DNA of 64,000 bases, taken from assembly GCA_011032825.1 (NCBI GenBank), contig JAADJZ010000005.1, positions 811,001 through 875,000 on the forward strand. The letters are read 5' to 3'. A program made the translations under genes and the position numbers. Within the stretch, counting starts at the first letter, position 1; each line of letters begins with the position of its first letter. Source of the stretch: Massariosphaeria phaeospora (taxonomy: Eukaryota; Ascomycota; Dothideomycetes; Pleosporales). The notes beneath the pieces were generated by a model. It searched no databases, was not told the DNA's origin, and saw only the letters and a list, made by a program, of their open reading frames with translations. Of the stretch, positions 1-11,178 are shown piece after piece.

Positions 1-24
1 GTGGTGGTGGTGGTGGTGGTGGTG
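1..24. repeat. GTG trinucleotide microsatellite
   Basis: The window opens inside a run of GTG triplets that ends in GATAG. It lies about 170 bp upstream of the first gene and is cut by the window edge, so its full length is unknown. Confidence 0.9.
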
Positions 25-197
25 ATAGACTGATATCACGCGCTAGGTGCAGTCGGTGGTTCACGGCACTTACCGCACCCTAGCACCTAGGTAGCTTCCA
101 CCAAGCACCAAGCCAACCTCACTTCCACACAGCACCCAACACCACGCACCACCACCCACAAACTCGTGCGATTTGCCTGGCTACACGCCAAACCACA

Positions 198-1133
198 ATG
201 CCTTCGATCGGGCCCTCTCTCCCGCCGCATCTTGCAAAGCGCAGCCGCGACGACGGCGACGATGGCTCGTCCAGCCCCGACGCCAGCGAAAAGCGCCGCC
301 GAGTTGCAGGCCCGGCACCACCGCCCTCTCACACTCACGGTCCCTCGCTGCCGCCGCCTTCGACGTCGCGGGCAAGTAGTGAGGACGGCGATGTAGGCCC
401 CGCGCCCCCGCCCAACACATCCAAGCCTGCGCGCGTCCTCGGTCCAGCTCCGCCGCCCGCCCCGCTCGACGAACGGCCTCCGAACCCGCCCGACGACGAC
501 GACTCGGACAGCAGCGACGATGACTTTGGGCCTGCGCCGCCTCCTGTAGATGCCCGACACAACAGCCGGGGTGCCGAAGATCGCAGGCCTACGAAATCCG
601 CATTCGATAACGACCCCAAGTATGCCGAGGAGACGCACAAAGTCGAGCGCGCCGCGTGGATGACTATGCCCCCCACACAGGATGACCTGTCCGCGCGCAT
701 GGATCCTACCAAGATACGCGCGCGCAAGTTCAATAGCGGAAAGGGGGCACAGCCATCCTCTGGGAGCGGCGGCGTGTCAGTGTGGACCGAGACGCCTGAG
801 CAGAAGTTGAAGCGGCTGCAGGACGAAGCAATGGGCATCATTCCCCCATCAAACTCACCACGTACAAGCAAGGAATCCAAACGGAGCAAGGAGGAAGAGG
901 CCAAGGCACGCAGGGTCAAGGACCAGATTGAGAAGTCGCGGGGCAAGAGTCTAGTCGAGCAGCACAAGGATAAGCGCGGGGGAAAGGACGAGGATGATGA
1001 CCCAAGCGCACGCATATTTGATTATGAGAAGGATATGGGAGCCGGCATGAAGATTGGTCAAAAGCAACGGACCGAGATGCTTCAGAAGTCGAAGGGTTTT
1101 GGCGATCGCTTCTCAAGTGGAAGCTTCTTATGA
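198..1133 (+). CDS. GPALPP-motif / DUF3752 protein
   Basis: Intronless gene for a 311-residue basic/acidic protein. The N-terminal 115 residues carry repeated GPALPP-type motifs: IGPSLPP near residue 4, then AGPAPPP, HGPSLPP, VGPAPPP, LGPAPPP and FGPAPPP, separated by Ser/Asp-rich stretches. The C-terminal half is the charged DUF3752 region: an AAWMTMPP stretch, WTETPEQK, a Lys/Glu-rich helix and a terminal FGDRFSSGSFL. This is the GPALPP1 family, which is probably nuclear; its biochemical role is not established. The ATG at 198 is chosen because MPSIGPSLPP is the usual start of the family. The paralog-like frames on the other strand are composition artefacts. Family call is confident; function is unknown. 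Confidence 0.9.
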   Translation: MPSIGPSLPPHLAKRSRDDGDDGSSSPDASEKRRRVAGPAPPPSHTHGPSLPPPSTSRASSEDGDVGPAPPPNTSKPARVLGPAPPPAPLDERPPNPPDDDDSDSSDDDFGPAPPPVDARHNSRGAEDRRPTKSAFDNDPKYAEETHKVERAAWMTMPPTQDDLSARMDPTKIRARKFNSGKGAQPSSGSGGVSVWTETPEQKLKRLQDEAMGIIPPSNSPRTSKESKRSKEEEAKARRVKDQIEKSRGKSLVEQHKDKRGGKDEDDDPSARIFDYEKDMGAGMKIGQKQRTEMLQKSKGFGDRFSSGSFL

Positions 1134-1664
1134 GTGAACTAGGCCATTTTCAGGATCTTCCGATATTTTATTTACTCAAAGAGCAAGAGACCACCCAGAG
1201 CTCGCTAAACCATTCGAATCGTGTGCCCATATTGATTGCTGTTCAAAATGCCGACTAAACCACCACCCAGCACTACCGTAGGTTTCGAGACGAGAATAAG
1301 GCCAAGACCTCGATTGGTTTTGGTCATTCCCAGTGCTATCCTGCACGATGTGAATTCGGGCGTAATCCCCGTTCCGATTGGTTTCGCTTTTGTCTATTCT
1401 GTTCCAAATAAATCAGTACTCACTTCTGAAGGCCAACAACGTTTTATACATACACGATCAGATATGTATGTTGCTGCGGGTAGGGAGTCGAGAGCTTCAA
1501 AGGGTGTATAGTACCTTGAGGGCAAGATTTCGTAAGATGCTCTTTGCAAGGACGGGAAGCGAGAAATAGCCGTACTTGTCAGGAAATGAAAGCCTGCTAC
1601 TATTAGTGAGTAACCTCTTACTTCAATCGTTTTGGGGGGAACTTACATGGAGGTGGACCCAGAT
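1134..1664. other. Intergenic, nothing recognised
   Basis: A 530-bp stretch between the ends of two convergent genes. Short open frames here show no conserved residues or splice-linked continuation. It presumably holds the 3' ends of both transcripts. Confidence 0.6.
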
Positions 1665-2275
1665 CTACGGGAGGTCCCAGGTAAAGGTAACCTCGGCGTG
1701 CGGGTACGCACCCTTGATCGACTCTTCCGTTCTTCGCGTATTCTCCTCGGAGACGTGAGATCCGCAACTTATGCACTTAATCCCAACCAGTTGAACTTTG
1801 GGAAAACTCGGAATGGACGGAATCATCCAGAGGTCATCCCTGCCAACACCGATTAAAAGCTGGATCTGAGTGAGGTTCTCACGCTGATAAGGTTTCAACT
1901 TTTTGATCACCCCATCATCGCTGAAAACAAATATGTTAAGGCTGAAAGGCAGAGTGGCTGTCTCCAGGTAGGTTTGTCTGCAGACTCGGAGTATGCTGTG
2001 ACAGTGTTTCTCTTTGTCGCGCGCTTCGAATTTTTTCCAGCGGATGACAATTGTTTTCTCCCCAACCACGTACCCCCAGATGCGGTTTCGGATCTCGGCC
2101 GGTAGGGTAAGCAATGGTGATTGCTCTGAGTTGTTGCTGGTGCTGGTCTATGTCAGTACCCACAGTCATGACGACACGACTGATGAACTTACATTTGGGT
2201 TTCAGCTCCCTTTGGCTTCACGTTGAGAAGGCCATTTCTGAACTTGTGGTATCCGCGAGCTGGTCGCGGCGCCAT
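1665..2275 (-). CDS. 2EXR-domain protein (intact paralogue)
   Basis: Two exons, 2275-2193 and 2142-1665, joined by a 50-bp intron (donor GTAAGT, branch CTGAC, acceptor CAG), giving 186 residues. The single long frame has no in-frame ATG, which is why the upstream exon (starting MAPRPARGY) is needed. After the short N-terminal leader comes the 2EXR signature LLTLPAEIRNRIWGYV, then ILRVCRQTYLET and a C-terminal region of alternating hydrophobic strands. 2EXR proteins are abundant, fast-evolving F-box-like proteins of filamentous fungi with unknown targets. A second copy with the same exon layout lies 540 bp upstream. Gene model fairly secure; function unknown. Confidence 0.8.
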
Positions 2276-2296
2276 GACGGAGGTGCTGAGGTTGTA

Positions 2297-2321
2297 GAGG
2301 TTGAGGTTGAGGTTGAGGTTA
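2297..2321. repeat. GAGGTT hexanucleotide repeat
   Basis: Imperfect tandem copies of GAGGTT just upstream of the start codon of the 2EXR gene at 1665-2275, so probably within its 5' leader (CCTCAA repeats on the transcript). Confidence 0.7.
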
Positions 2322-2818
2322 AGATCCAAGTCGAGAGAGGCGGGGCGGCAAGTATTTGTACTGCTACTCTGGCCCCGTCACCCAAGTAAAGGTAAGTTTC
2401 TCAAAATGCGGTGAGATCACTTAGAGTCCCCTTAATCCGCTCTGACTGCTACGCAGGACTTCACTGCCAGTCAAGAGACACATCTGTACACGCTCGTAGC
2501 AAATAATAAAACCACAAGCAAGAACTACATTCCGTGGCATGGGGACAGACTTTGCAACTACAATTGAGCAAATAAAGTATATTTCTACGATCCTGCTAAG
2601 TTTTGCAGATAGTGCAAAAGTGCTAGGAGATACAGGCAAGAAGAAATAACATGTCTGAAAGGCGAACAATGTTTGGAAACATGCTCGACTCTGCGGAGTG
2701 ACCATACTCGGATAGAATGTAGAACAGCTTTTCCCCCAGAAGCGATGACAGGATCTAGGATCAAATCATCAGACACAAAGGTCCATTTCCACTACGTGTT
2801 CTCGCAGCCAAGGACCCT

Positions 2819-3447
2819 TCAATCTTCGAACACGACTTCGAGCTTAGCGTTGTGAGTCTGGGCCCTCAGCCGGTTCGTCATAAACCAGTGTGTGATGCAT
2901 AGGTACTTCCGGACACAAACGCGTCTCAGATTAGCCATTCGTACCCACGGCACCGGTTCCCCACGCGCCGCAAACGTGTCGGCGCGGATCTCGATTGCCC
3001 GGATCAAGAAGGCTTGCTTGACCACCAGCACGTGCAAGAACCGGGTGAGTTCCGCGGGGTCGTCGAAAGAGAAGACTTGGGTGTAGAAGGGGAGCAGCGC
3101 GGTTTCAAAGTACGCAGATGCGGTCTCCGCATATATCTGGCGGCACGCGCGGGGCAGGTTCAGGCGGTCCCAGTGGGGGGAGTTGGTGCTGCAGCCGTGG
3201 CAGTTTACGTCCATGGCGTGTTGTTATATGCTGGTCCTGACCTCGGCCGGCATGCGGAGGAGTGGAGAGGAAGTTTGGTTGCGGCGGGCACTGGTGTGCA
3301 CGTGTGTGTCAACACTATGCTCGGGAACTACTACCTGGTGGCTCTCACTTACAGTGCTGAAGATTTGGCCGTTGCTGCTGTGAGTACTGGCGCGCCTTTG
3401 ACACTCTGACGGATGTCTTCCGGCACTGGCTTTATGAGAACTACCAT
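2819..3447 (-). pseudogene. 2EXR-domain paralogue with an in-frame stop
   Basis: Exons 3447-3353 and 3290-2819, with an intron of donor GTAAGT and acceptor CAG, restore a 2EXR protein of about 188 codons like its neighbour. It begins MVVLIKPVPED, then SSPLLRMPAEVRTSI. The next codon, at 3226-3224, is TAA, exactly where this family has the Tyr of RIY; the same frame then continues QHAMDVNCHG, LPRACRQIYAET, to a normal stop at 2819. No splice sites near the TAA would remove it. The intron and both flanking frames are otherwise intact, so the break looks recent. It could also be a sequencing or assembly error at one base. Confidence 0.75.
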
Positions 3448-3804
3448 TATGAAATAGCTGCAGGAACTGGAATGGGGGTGTGAGCAGCAGAGCGGAGTCT
3501 AGAACGGTTGTGCAGGATACGGAGAGTGGGAACAGGACAAGGGTCTGCAAGGCTGTGAGCGCGTTTCAATGGGATGGGGTGAAGGCGATTCGCCAAGGAT
3601 CAACCACTACCAGCATGTGGACACAGGAGACAGATGGAAAGCAAAGTGAAATGATGGTCTTCATCATTCGGCACGGTTGAATCCCGCATCGCAGATATAC
3701 TGCATCGACTATTCTAAATCGCTGGCCAATACCGCCGCCGGAACCTATCGTAACGTTCTAGTGAAATCAACAATGACCATAATTGTAGCGGCACCATTTC
3801 CCGC

Positions 3805-4197
3805 TTATTTCCCAGGGTTGTAGGTCGACCCACCCTTGCCATCGTTGTGGTACGTGGATCCCTCACCACCTCGTTAGCGTAGGCCAACCTTTCACCAGTA
3901 ATGGAGGCTCACATTGGGGTTGCTGTAATAATACGAGCCGTCGGTGTTGGAGTAGTGGTAGGAGTTGTCGTTGGACGCACTGGCACCGTAGTCGCGGGAG
4001 CAGTAGTGGTTGCCCTACGATAAAGTATTACAATCGAAGTCTTGGACACTAGACATTAGACATGACGTGCTACCATAACATACCTGGCTGTTGGTGCCGG
4101 AACCAGTGACGGTGTAATCGGCTCCGGAGTTGCTGCTCGAACTGGAAGAGGCCGGGGTGCCAGAGGTGCCGGAGGTGCCAGAGGAACCTTTCGTCAT
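3805..4197 (-). CDS. Small conserved fungal protein, Ser/Gly/Tyr/Asn-rich
   Basis: Three phase-0 exons, 4197-4084, 4014-3913 and 3861-3805, give a 90-residue protein. The first exon encodes a low-complexity leader (MTKGSSGTSGTSGTPASSS). The later exons encode NHYCSRDYG, SYHYSNTDGSYYYSN and GSTYHNDGKGGSTYN before the stop. The acceptor for exon 3 is the AG before GGATCC; it has a CTAAC branch and gives the smooth junction SNPN/GSTY. I recognise this Tyr/Asn/Gly repeat style as a small uncharacterised protein widely conserved in filamentous ascomycetes; I cannot name it. No signal peptide, no membrane segment. Exon structure is well supported, role unknown. Confidence 0.75.
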
Positions 4198-5164
4198 GAC
4201 GATGGCTTGTTTTGAGTTGCCCGGAGATTCAAAGGTGGGGTAGGTATGGTGGATGTACTCTCAACTCCAAAGGCGATGGTAGTTTGACAACGGAGGCGCA
4301 ATGATACAGAAGAGAGGAAAATAGAGTCGCGTCACTACCCCTCTTATACTCCGCTAGCTTTCCTACAGCAAGCACGCACTTTCCCTTATCAGGCGAACCT
4401 CCTCATTTGCAAGGGTGCTGCACCGATAATGACCTCGGGACGCGTTCTGCAATCAATGAATGACTCCCGCTTTCTAATCAGCGGCGTGTCAAAGACGGAG
4501 CGTGCTTGGGCCTACTGGATCGTCGTCACTTAGAACTACTCTGCTGGACGCGTAGGCCATTCAGAAATGAGGCTCCGCTTGAGCTGCTCGCGCAAACTTT
4601 CTCCATCCACGGGTAGACGTGCTGATGGGGAAAGCTCCTTGGCGTCCCAGTTCGCGTTAGTACAACATCAGCTGATCGCTTATCTTGGGGAAAGCACAAC
4701 CTCCAACTCCAGCGCCCGGCATCATAATCAGCTACCCAGGTGCAACCACATCCCATATTCGCCATACGAGTCGACAAAAATGACCTATCACCATTGTCAT
4801 CACAGTCAATTCGAGACGATTGATAAAAAGTCGGAAAGATTCATTCATTACGACTAGCTATTCGTACAACAGAATCATGTACACTATGTCTATGCAACCA
4901 GACGCCAAAGCTAAATACAGCCAACAAAGGAAATGGGTGCTGAAGAGCCGTTGATCGTTCGGATTGGACTCCACGATAGAGATCTGAGGTTGAAACCCCA
5001 GAATTTTTGGTTCCCGGTGCGTTCCCAGTGACGCACCCTCGATGGTTGCGTTCAAACCCCCCGATCATCCTGCGCGCATCTCAGGTGTACCACCGGGCAT
5101 GGTATCATAAACATTCTTAACCAAAGGAAACTTCCTCCCTACTCAGCGCTCACTAATAGAGCGC
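4198..5164. other. Intergenic, nothing recognised
   Basis: About 970 bp between the start of the small protein gene and the 3' end of the LEA-like gene on the same strand. Short frames on both strands lack any recognisable domain. It probably contains the promoter of the small gene. Confidence 0.6.
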
Positions 5165-8100
5165 TTACTTGCCACCTCCGAGCAATCCACCAACCACTGG
5201 GATGTTGGACATACCACCTCCACCCTTCTTCTTGTCTTTCTTGCCACCACCAAGCATTTCGCCTATCGATCCTAGTCCCAGACCGCCGAGTAGCTTGTTG
5301 ATGCCCAAGCCACCAAGCAGTCCGTTGACAAGACCACCTAGGCCGAGGCCGTTGAGTAGCTTGCCGACCAGGTTTAACACGCCAGTGAGCAAGAGCCCAA
5401 CTGCGGCGAGAATCTGGAAGAGCGGCTCGGTGAGTAGAGACCAGAGAGGGTTGAGCTTCTTCTTGGCGTGGGGCATGTCGGAAATCTTTTTCTTAGCGTT
5501 GTCAATGGTGGTGACGACAGTCGTCGTGAGTTCCTTGAGATGATCGGCCAGACGATACTCCTCGGGTGTAGCATCGCTGGTTTGCGATCGGCCTTTGGCC
5601 TGGGCAGCGATGCGACCATCAGGATCGAGTCCACGAAGCGAACCATTGCACTCTTGCAGGATGCGTGAACCCTCTTCGATCAAAGGCTTGACGTTATTGA
5701 CGAGTTCCTCCTCGTCAAGTTCATCGCGAGGCGTGCGGTCGGCTTTCTCAATATGCTACAACCACGTTAGGAAACGGAGGGGAACGACCGGAAACAACTT
5801 ACGTCAGTGATCTGCTTGCAGACAGGCTGGATGCGCTCGAGTGTCTGCTGGCAGATGCCCGACATCTTATCGGCAATCTCAGCATCCTCTCGCCTCTGTT
5901 TCTCCTCGTCCGTCTCCTCCTCAGGCTCCTCCTCCTCTTGGATGTTCTCCAAGAGAGTGACCTCACCGACCTTGTTGCCATCGTTGTCGATAACATATCC
6001 GTTGTCGTCGATTTCAAGGCCAGAGCAGTGACCGAGGTCACCAGCAGTGAGACGGCCAATGACATCGCCATTTTCGTCACGAACCTCACCCTCTTTGTTG
6101 ACACGCATACCGGCCATAGGGTTGATGCGACGCTCCTTCTCTTCAGGCTCCCAGCGCTCGGCCTTGCCAATGACATTGCCGTTCTTGTCGTTGATGTCAC
6201 CATCCTCATCGACTGTGTGGCCAACAAGTTTCTTGATATCTCCTTCGATGACACGGCCGATGATGGTGCCGTCTGGCGTTTGGACGGTACCATCCTTGGA
6301 AACGCTGTTGTTGTCGAAGCCAGCGAAAGGTCCTTCGGGTCCGGAGTTGGCACCCTCTGCGAGCTCGGCGCGGCCAATAACATTTCCTGCATTATCCCAG
6401 ATCTGTCCCTTGCCGTCTACCTTCTTACCGATCATGGTGCTGGGGTCACCCTCAGCAACGCGGCCGAGGATAGTACCAGCGGAGTCCACGACGTTGCCAG
6501 CCTTGTTAACGGTGCAGCCAGCAAGGGCGCTGAGATCGACCTCTGGGGTCTCTTCTTCCTCCCACGGTTCGGCGTGGCCCTTGACGTTGCCATACTTGTC
6601 GATAATGTCGCCGTCTTCGTCGACTGCGTGACCGATAAGCTTCTTCGGGTTGCCTTCAACGAGCTGGCCAACACGGTTGTCATCATCATCTTCGACAAAG
6701 CCGTCCTTGACCACGTGCAAGCCCTCGAGACCAGCGAATGGTCCCTCAGGCTTAGTGACGCGCTCGTTTTCAGGAATGAGCTCGCAACGGCCAACAACCT
6801 TGCCGGTATCATTATGGATCTGTCCCTCACCGTCGGATTTGCGGCCAGCGAGATCCTTCAGATTGCCCTCAACAAGGCGACCGACCGGGACACCGTCGGA
6901 GTTGACCAGGTTGCCCTGCTTGTTAAGAGTAAGTCCGTCCAGGATAGACAAGTCGTCGGGAATCTGTTCCTCCTCCTCAATAGGCTCAGCGTGACCCTTG
7001 ACGTTGCCGTATTTGTCGAGAATATCACCATCCTCATCAACAGCCATGCCCACCAGGCGCTTGGCATTGCCCTCGACAATAGTGCCAACAACATTGTCAT
7101 CTTCATCAGCCACCTTGCCATCAGGAATGACACGAAGACCTTCAAGTCCGGCGAAGGGTCCCTCAGGCTTCGCTTCACGCTCTTCCAGAGGGATAAGCTC
7201 ACAGCGACCGATGACTTTGCCGGAATCGTTCCAAATCTGACCTTCTTCATCGATCTTCTTGCCGGCAAGCTCCTTGGGGTTACCCTCAACCAGGCGGCCA
7301 ATCGGCACACCCTCATCGCCGATGACGTTGCCCTGCTTGTTGACAGTCCTGCCAGCTAGGCTAGAAAGATCCATAGGGTCCTGCTCGGGTTCAGGTTCCT
7401 CCTCCGGTTCTTCATATCGGTCGGCATGACCAACGACTGAGCCCTTCTTGTCAAGAATATCTCCATCCTCATCGACAACACGTCCAATGAGCTTCTTCGC
7501 GTCGCCCTCGACGACGATACCGACACGGTTGTCGTTCTCGTCCTCAACGTAGCCGTCCTTGACGACTCTGAGTCCCTCGAGGCCAGCAAAAGGAGACTCC
7601 TCCTCTGCCTCCTCATTTGGAACCGTCTTGGCGCGGCCAATGACGTGGCCTTTGTTGTCCCAAAACTGGCCTTCAGCATCGGAAGTGATACCAGATTTTG
7701 AAAGCTTCTTGGCGTCACCCTCGACCAGTTCACCAACAACAGTGCCCTTGTCGTCGATGAGCTTGCCGGACTTGTTGACACTAAGGCCTTCAAGGACGGA
7801 GAGGGGTGGCAAGTTAGAATCTTCCTCACCCTCCCCATCACCTTCTCCCTCAGCTTCCTCGCCGGCTTCTTCGGCAGCCTCCTGCGCATCCTCTGCGGCG
7901 TCCTCGGCATTCTCGGCAGCATCTTCAGCCTCATCGACCTTCTGTTCGATGAGCTGAGGCAGTGCCTTGACCTTGCCGACTACGTTGCCGTCCTTGTCGA
8001 CAACTTCACCCTTCTCGTTGATCTTCTTGCCGGCGCAGTCCTTGAGCTCGCCCTCCACGAGCTCACCAATCTCTTCGCCATCCTCGTTCAAGACCTTGCC

Positions 8101-10641
8101 ATTTTTGTTGACCTTGAATCCATCAAGGGTGTCAATTTCGGGGGTGACTTCGACCTCCTTGGTCTCGGGCTCATCTTCGCCCTCCTGATCGTCCTCCTGC
8201 TCGTCCTGCTCGACCATCTGGGGAAGCGCCTTGACCTTGCCGACAACGTTGCCGTCTTTGTCAACAACTTCGCCTTTTTCGTTGATCTTCTTGCCAGCAC
8301 AGTCGCTGAGCTCGCCCTCGACGAGCTCGCCAATCTCCTCGCCATCCTCGTTCAAGACCTTACCCTTCTTGTTGACCTTGAGTCCATCGAGAATATCGAC
8401 GTCAGGAGTGACTTCCTTGAGCTCGGGCTCCTCCTCGCCAAGGCGCTCCTTGAGCCTCTTCTGGGCCTCGAAAGCAGCCTCGCCGGAGACTACGTCAACC
8501 TTGCCAAGGACATTGCCCTCCTTGTCGAGCACCTCTCCCTTGTCGTTGACGGTCTTGCCAGCGCAATCGGCAGCTTCGCCCTCCTTGAGCTCACCAATTT
8601 CCTCGCCTTCCTCGTCGAGCACCTTGCCCTTCTTGTTGACTTTTAGGCCCTCCAAGATGCGGATGTCGAGAGCACCGGCCGCGGCTTCCTTTAGCTTATC
8701 GGCACCACCCTCAGCAAGTTCGACCTTGCCAAGAACATTGCCTTCCGAGTCGACAACCTCACCTTTGTCGTTGACAGTGAGGCCCTTGACGTCGTCGAGC
8801 TCACCCTCTGCGAGCTGACCAACAACATCTCCGTCATCGTTGAGGATCTCGCCCTCGGAGTTGACTTGCATTCCCTCGAGCGCTTCGACGCCGGGGAGCT
8901 CGTCCTCGACATCCTCGGCAGCCTCCTCGGCAGCCTCTCCGGCACCCTCGGCAGCATCTTCAGCGCGGTCAGCTGCATCTTCGGCCTTGCCAGTGGCGCC
9001 GTCGACTGCGCCATCCTCGCCCTCGCCTTCCTCGCCTTCACCTTCCTCGTCGGCATCGTCATCCTGATCGACAAGATTGGCTGCGTCGGGATGGAGCTCA
9101 GCACGAGCAATCACATTGCCATCGTCATCAAGAATTTCGCCCTTCTCGTTGAACTCCTTGCCTTGAATCTCGGATGGGTCGCCTTCGATCATGTGACCAA
9201 CGAAGTCACCGTCCTCGTTCAAGATTTGGCCAGACTTGTCGGCGGTGAGACCCTTCAAGATGCTGATGTCGGGCATCTTGGGACCGTCTTGAACGCCCTC
9301 GGCCTGTTCTTTGGCAACCTCGGGCAGTAACTCGCAGCGACCAACAAGGTCACCATCGTCGTCGAGAATTTCGCCGTCGTCACCGATTTCGTAACCAGCG
9401 AGATCTTCAGCATCACCCTCAGCGAGTCGGCCAATGGTCTTGCCATCCTTGTCGACAATGAGGCCCTCGTCGTTCACCTCAAGACCCTTCATCACAGAGA
9501 GATCAGGCGAGTCCGGGAGGTCTTGGCCAGTGGTGTCCTCGGCAGAGTCTTTAACATCGTCGCCGGCTTCTTCAGCGTCGTCTTTGGCACCATCGGTAGT
9601 TTCTTCGGCATCGTCTTTAGCATCTTCGGCAGTGCCCTCAGCGCCGTCCTTGGCATCGTCGGCAGCGTCTTCGACATCACCCTTGGCACCTTCAGCTTTG
9701 TCCTCAGCTTCGTCCTCGACGTCTTCAGCGGTGTCCTTTGCGTCGTCGGCACCGTCTTCCACAGAGTCCTTCACCTCGTCAGCACCGTCTTCAGCGGTAT
9801 CCTGAGCGTCTTCGGCGGTGTTCTTGGCGTCGTTGGCAGTGTCTTCTGCCGTCTCCTCAACATCCTCGCCAGCCTCCTTTGTGGCTCCAGCGGGATCCTG
9901 CGAGGCCTTGCCGGCCAGGTTTGATGCTCGACCGGCAAGTTTACGGGAACCACTTAGGGCACCCTCACCCTTCTGCTTGCCATTTTCGGCTGTCTTGCTG
10001 GCGGTGTCTGTAGTATCGTCTTCGGTGTTGTCGTTCGTATCCTCGGTTGTGTCATCGTCACCGGCTTTTTGCGTTGCGTCGTCGCCAGTCTCCTCGGCGT
10101 CGTCCTCGGCACCACCAGCTGTGTCCTCGACCTTTTCTTTGGCGTCGTCGGCCTTGTCCTCGGCGTCGTCTATCGGCTTGGGCTCTTGTTGCTCGAGCTC
10201 ATCGCCGGCCTGTGATACTTTTCCTGTGGCGTCGTCGCCTGCGTCCTCTGCCTGGTCTTTGGTGTCTTCGGCCTTCTCCTGTGCGTCACCTGCCTTATCC
10301 TCTGCTTGGCTCTTGGCGTCGTCGACGTTCTCCTTCGCGGGGGGATCCGGAGTCTTCGAGCTCTTGCCAAGTTTTGGGGCGGACTGTTGGGGCTTCCGTC
10401 CGAGCTTGGTCGGAGTGCGGGGGGTGTCACTCTTTCCAGCTGCTGGCGAAGGCATGTTGTCGGAAGCTGTGTTTGTGTTTCTCAGCGTACGCTGGGATGA
10501 AGCAGATGCGGCGCTCGAGATGGAGTGGGAGCGGGTGGAACGGGGGGAATTCCTGTTGGGGGTAGGGGGGAATGAGTAGTAGGTGTAGGAGTTGGAAGAG
10601 TAGGAAGTGGAGGAGTAGGAAGTGGAGGAGTTTTCTGTCAT
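5165..10641 (-). CDS. Giant LEA-like protein with DUF3659 repeats and DUF6987 C-terminus
   Basis: Two exons, 10641-5803 and 5755-5165, joined by a 47-bp intron (GTAAGT, CTAAC, TAG), give 1809 residues. Order of parts: a Ser/Tyr/Thr-rich head (1-60); an acidic Ala/Asp/Glu/Lys zone of LEA-like 11-mer type repeats such as AEDAKDTAEDVEDEAED (about 104-370); fifteen tandem DUF3659 units (about 375-1565), each with the pattern GLxVNxxGxVxDxxG then VGxLxEGD; a DUF6987 segment from about 1570; and a Gly/Leu-rich tail (NGLLGGLGINKLLGGLG). LEA-type proteins protect cells during drying; that role is inferred here from composition. Units 5 and 6 are near-identical at DNA level. The long open frames on the opposite strand are by-products of the repeats. 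Confidence 0.9.
7965..8492 (-). repeat. Recent 264-bp tandem duplication inside the LEA-like gene
   Basis: DNA from about 7965 and from about 8229 is nearly identical over at least 150 bp with a period of 264 bp. The two copies encode DUF3659 units 5 and 6, which share LNEDGEEIGELVEGEL and KKINEKGEVVDKDGN. The other units are much more diverged. Confidence 0.85.
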
Positions 10642-10918
10642 GTAGCAATTGACGACAGGTCGTCTTTATGGGAAGAGGAAGAAGGGGGTACGCAATGGGC
10701 AAGCCAGGGATTTATGGCAGGACGAGCTGGGGGTCGCGGTGTTTTGGATGATGACGTAGGGTTTGAAGCAGCTCGGGCAGGGACCGGCCTGGACAGGGAG
10801 CTCGCGCCACAGAGGAGCTGGCCGGGCGCGGGAAACTTGATTTGCGGCTTGACACAGGGCGCTGCAGCCTGTGGTCACTGCTGGGTGCGACGGCGCGGCA
10901 TCTCAGTGGGCAGGGCAT

Positions 10919-10952
10919 TGCGTCACTGCGTCACTGCGTCACTGCGTCACTG
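10919..10952 (-). promoter_or_regulatory. Four direct GTGACGCA repeats (bZIP half-sites) upstream of the LEA-like gene
   Basis: Four perfect head-to-tail copies of an 8-bp unit, TGCGTCAC on the plus strand and GTGACGCA on the minus strand. Each contains the TGACG half-site recognised by ATF/CREB-type bZIP factors. The array lies about 280 bp upstream of the LEA-like start codon. Spore and stress proteins of this kind are commonly under AtfA-type control in fungi; that link is inference. Confidence 0.5.
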
Positions 10953-11154
10953 TACCAGCGGCGAGCGGGGCGTCGGCTCCATGGGCGGGAGCACTGGCGC
11001 CGGTTGGAGGACGCGGCGGGCGGATAGCTGCGAGCTGGTGTGGCTGGGCTGCGGTGCGAATATGGGCCGGAGCGCACGCCCAGTTGGTTTTTGTTGCGGT
11101 TGCGGGCTTCCGTGTCGTAGCATGCGGGCTGCGGGCTGGGACGAAGTTGGTTGC

Positions 11155-11178
11155 GGTGCTGGTGCTGGTGCTGGTGCT
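11155..11178. repeat. GGTGCT hexanucleotide repeat
   Basis: Four tandem copies of GGTGCT in the GC-rich region upstream of the LEA-like gene. Confidence 0.8.

Noticed and set aside
5938..7359. 473-residue open frame on the plus strand inside the LEA-like gene
   Set aside because: It is antisense to a repeat-rich coding exon; its periodic hydrophobic pattern mirrors the DUF3659 repeats. No domain and no start context of its own.
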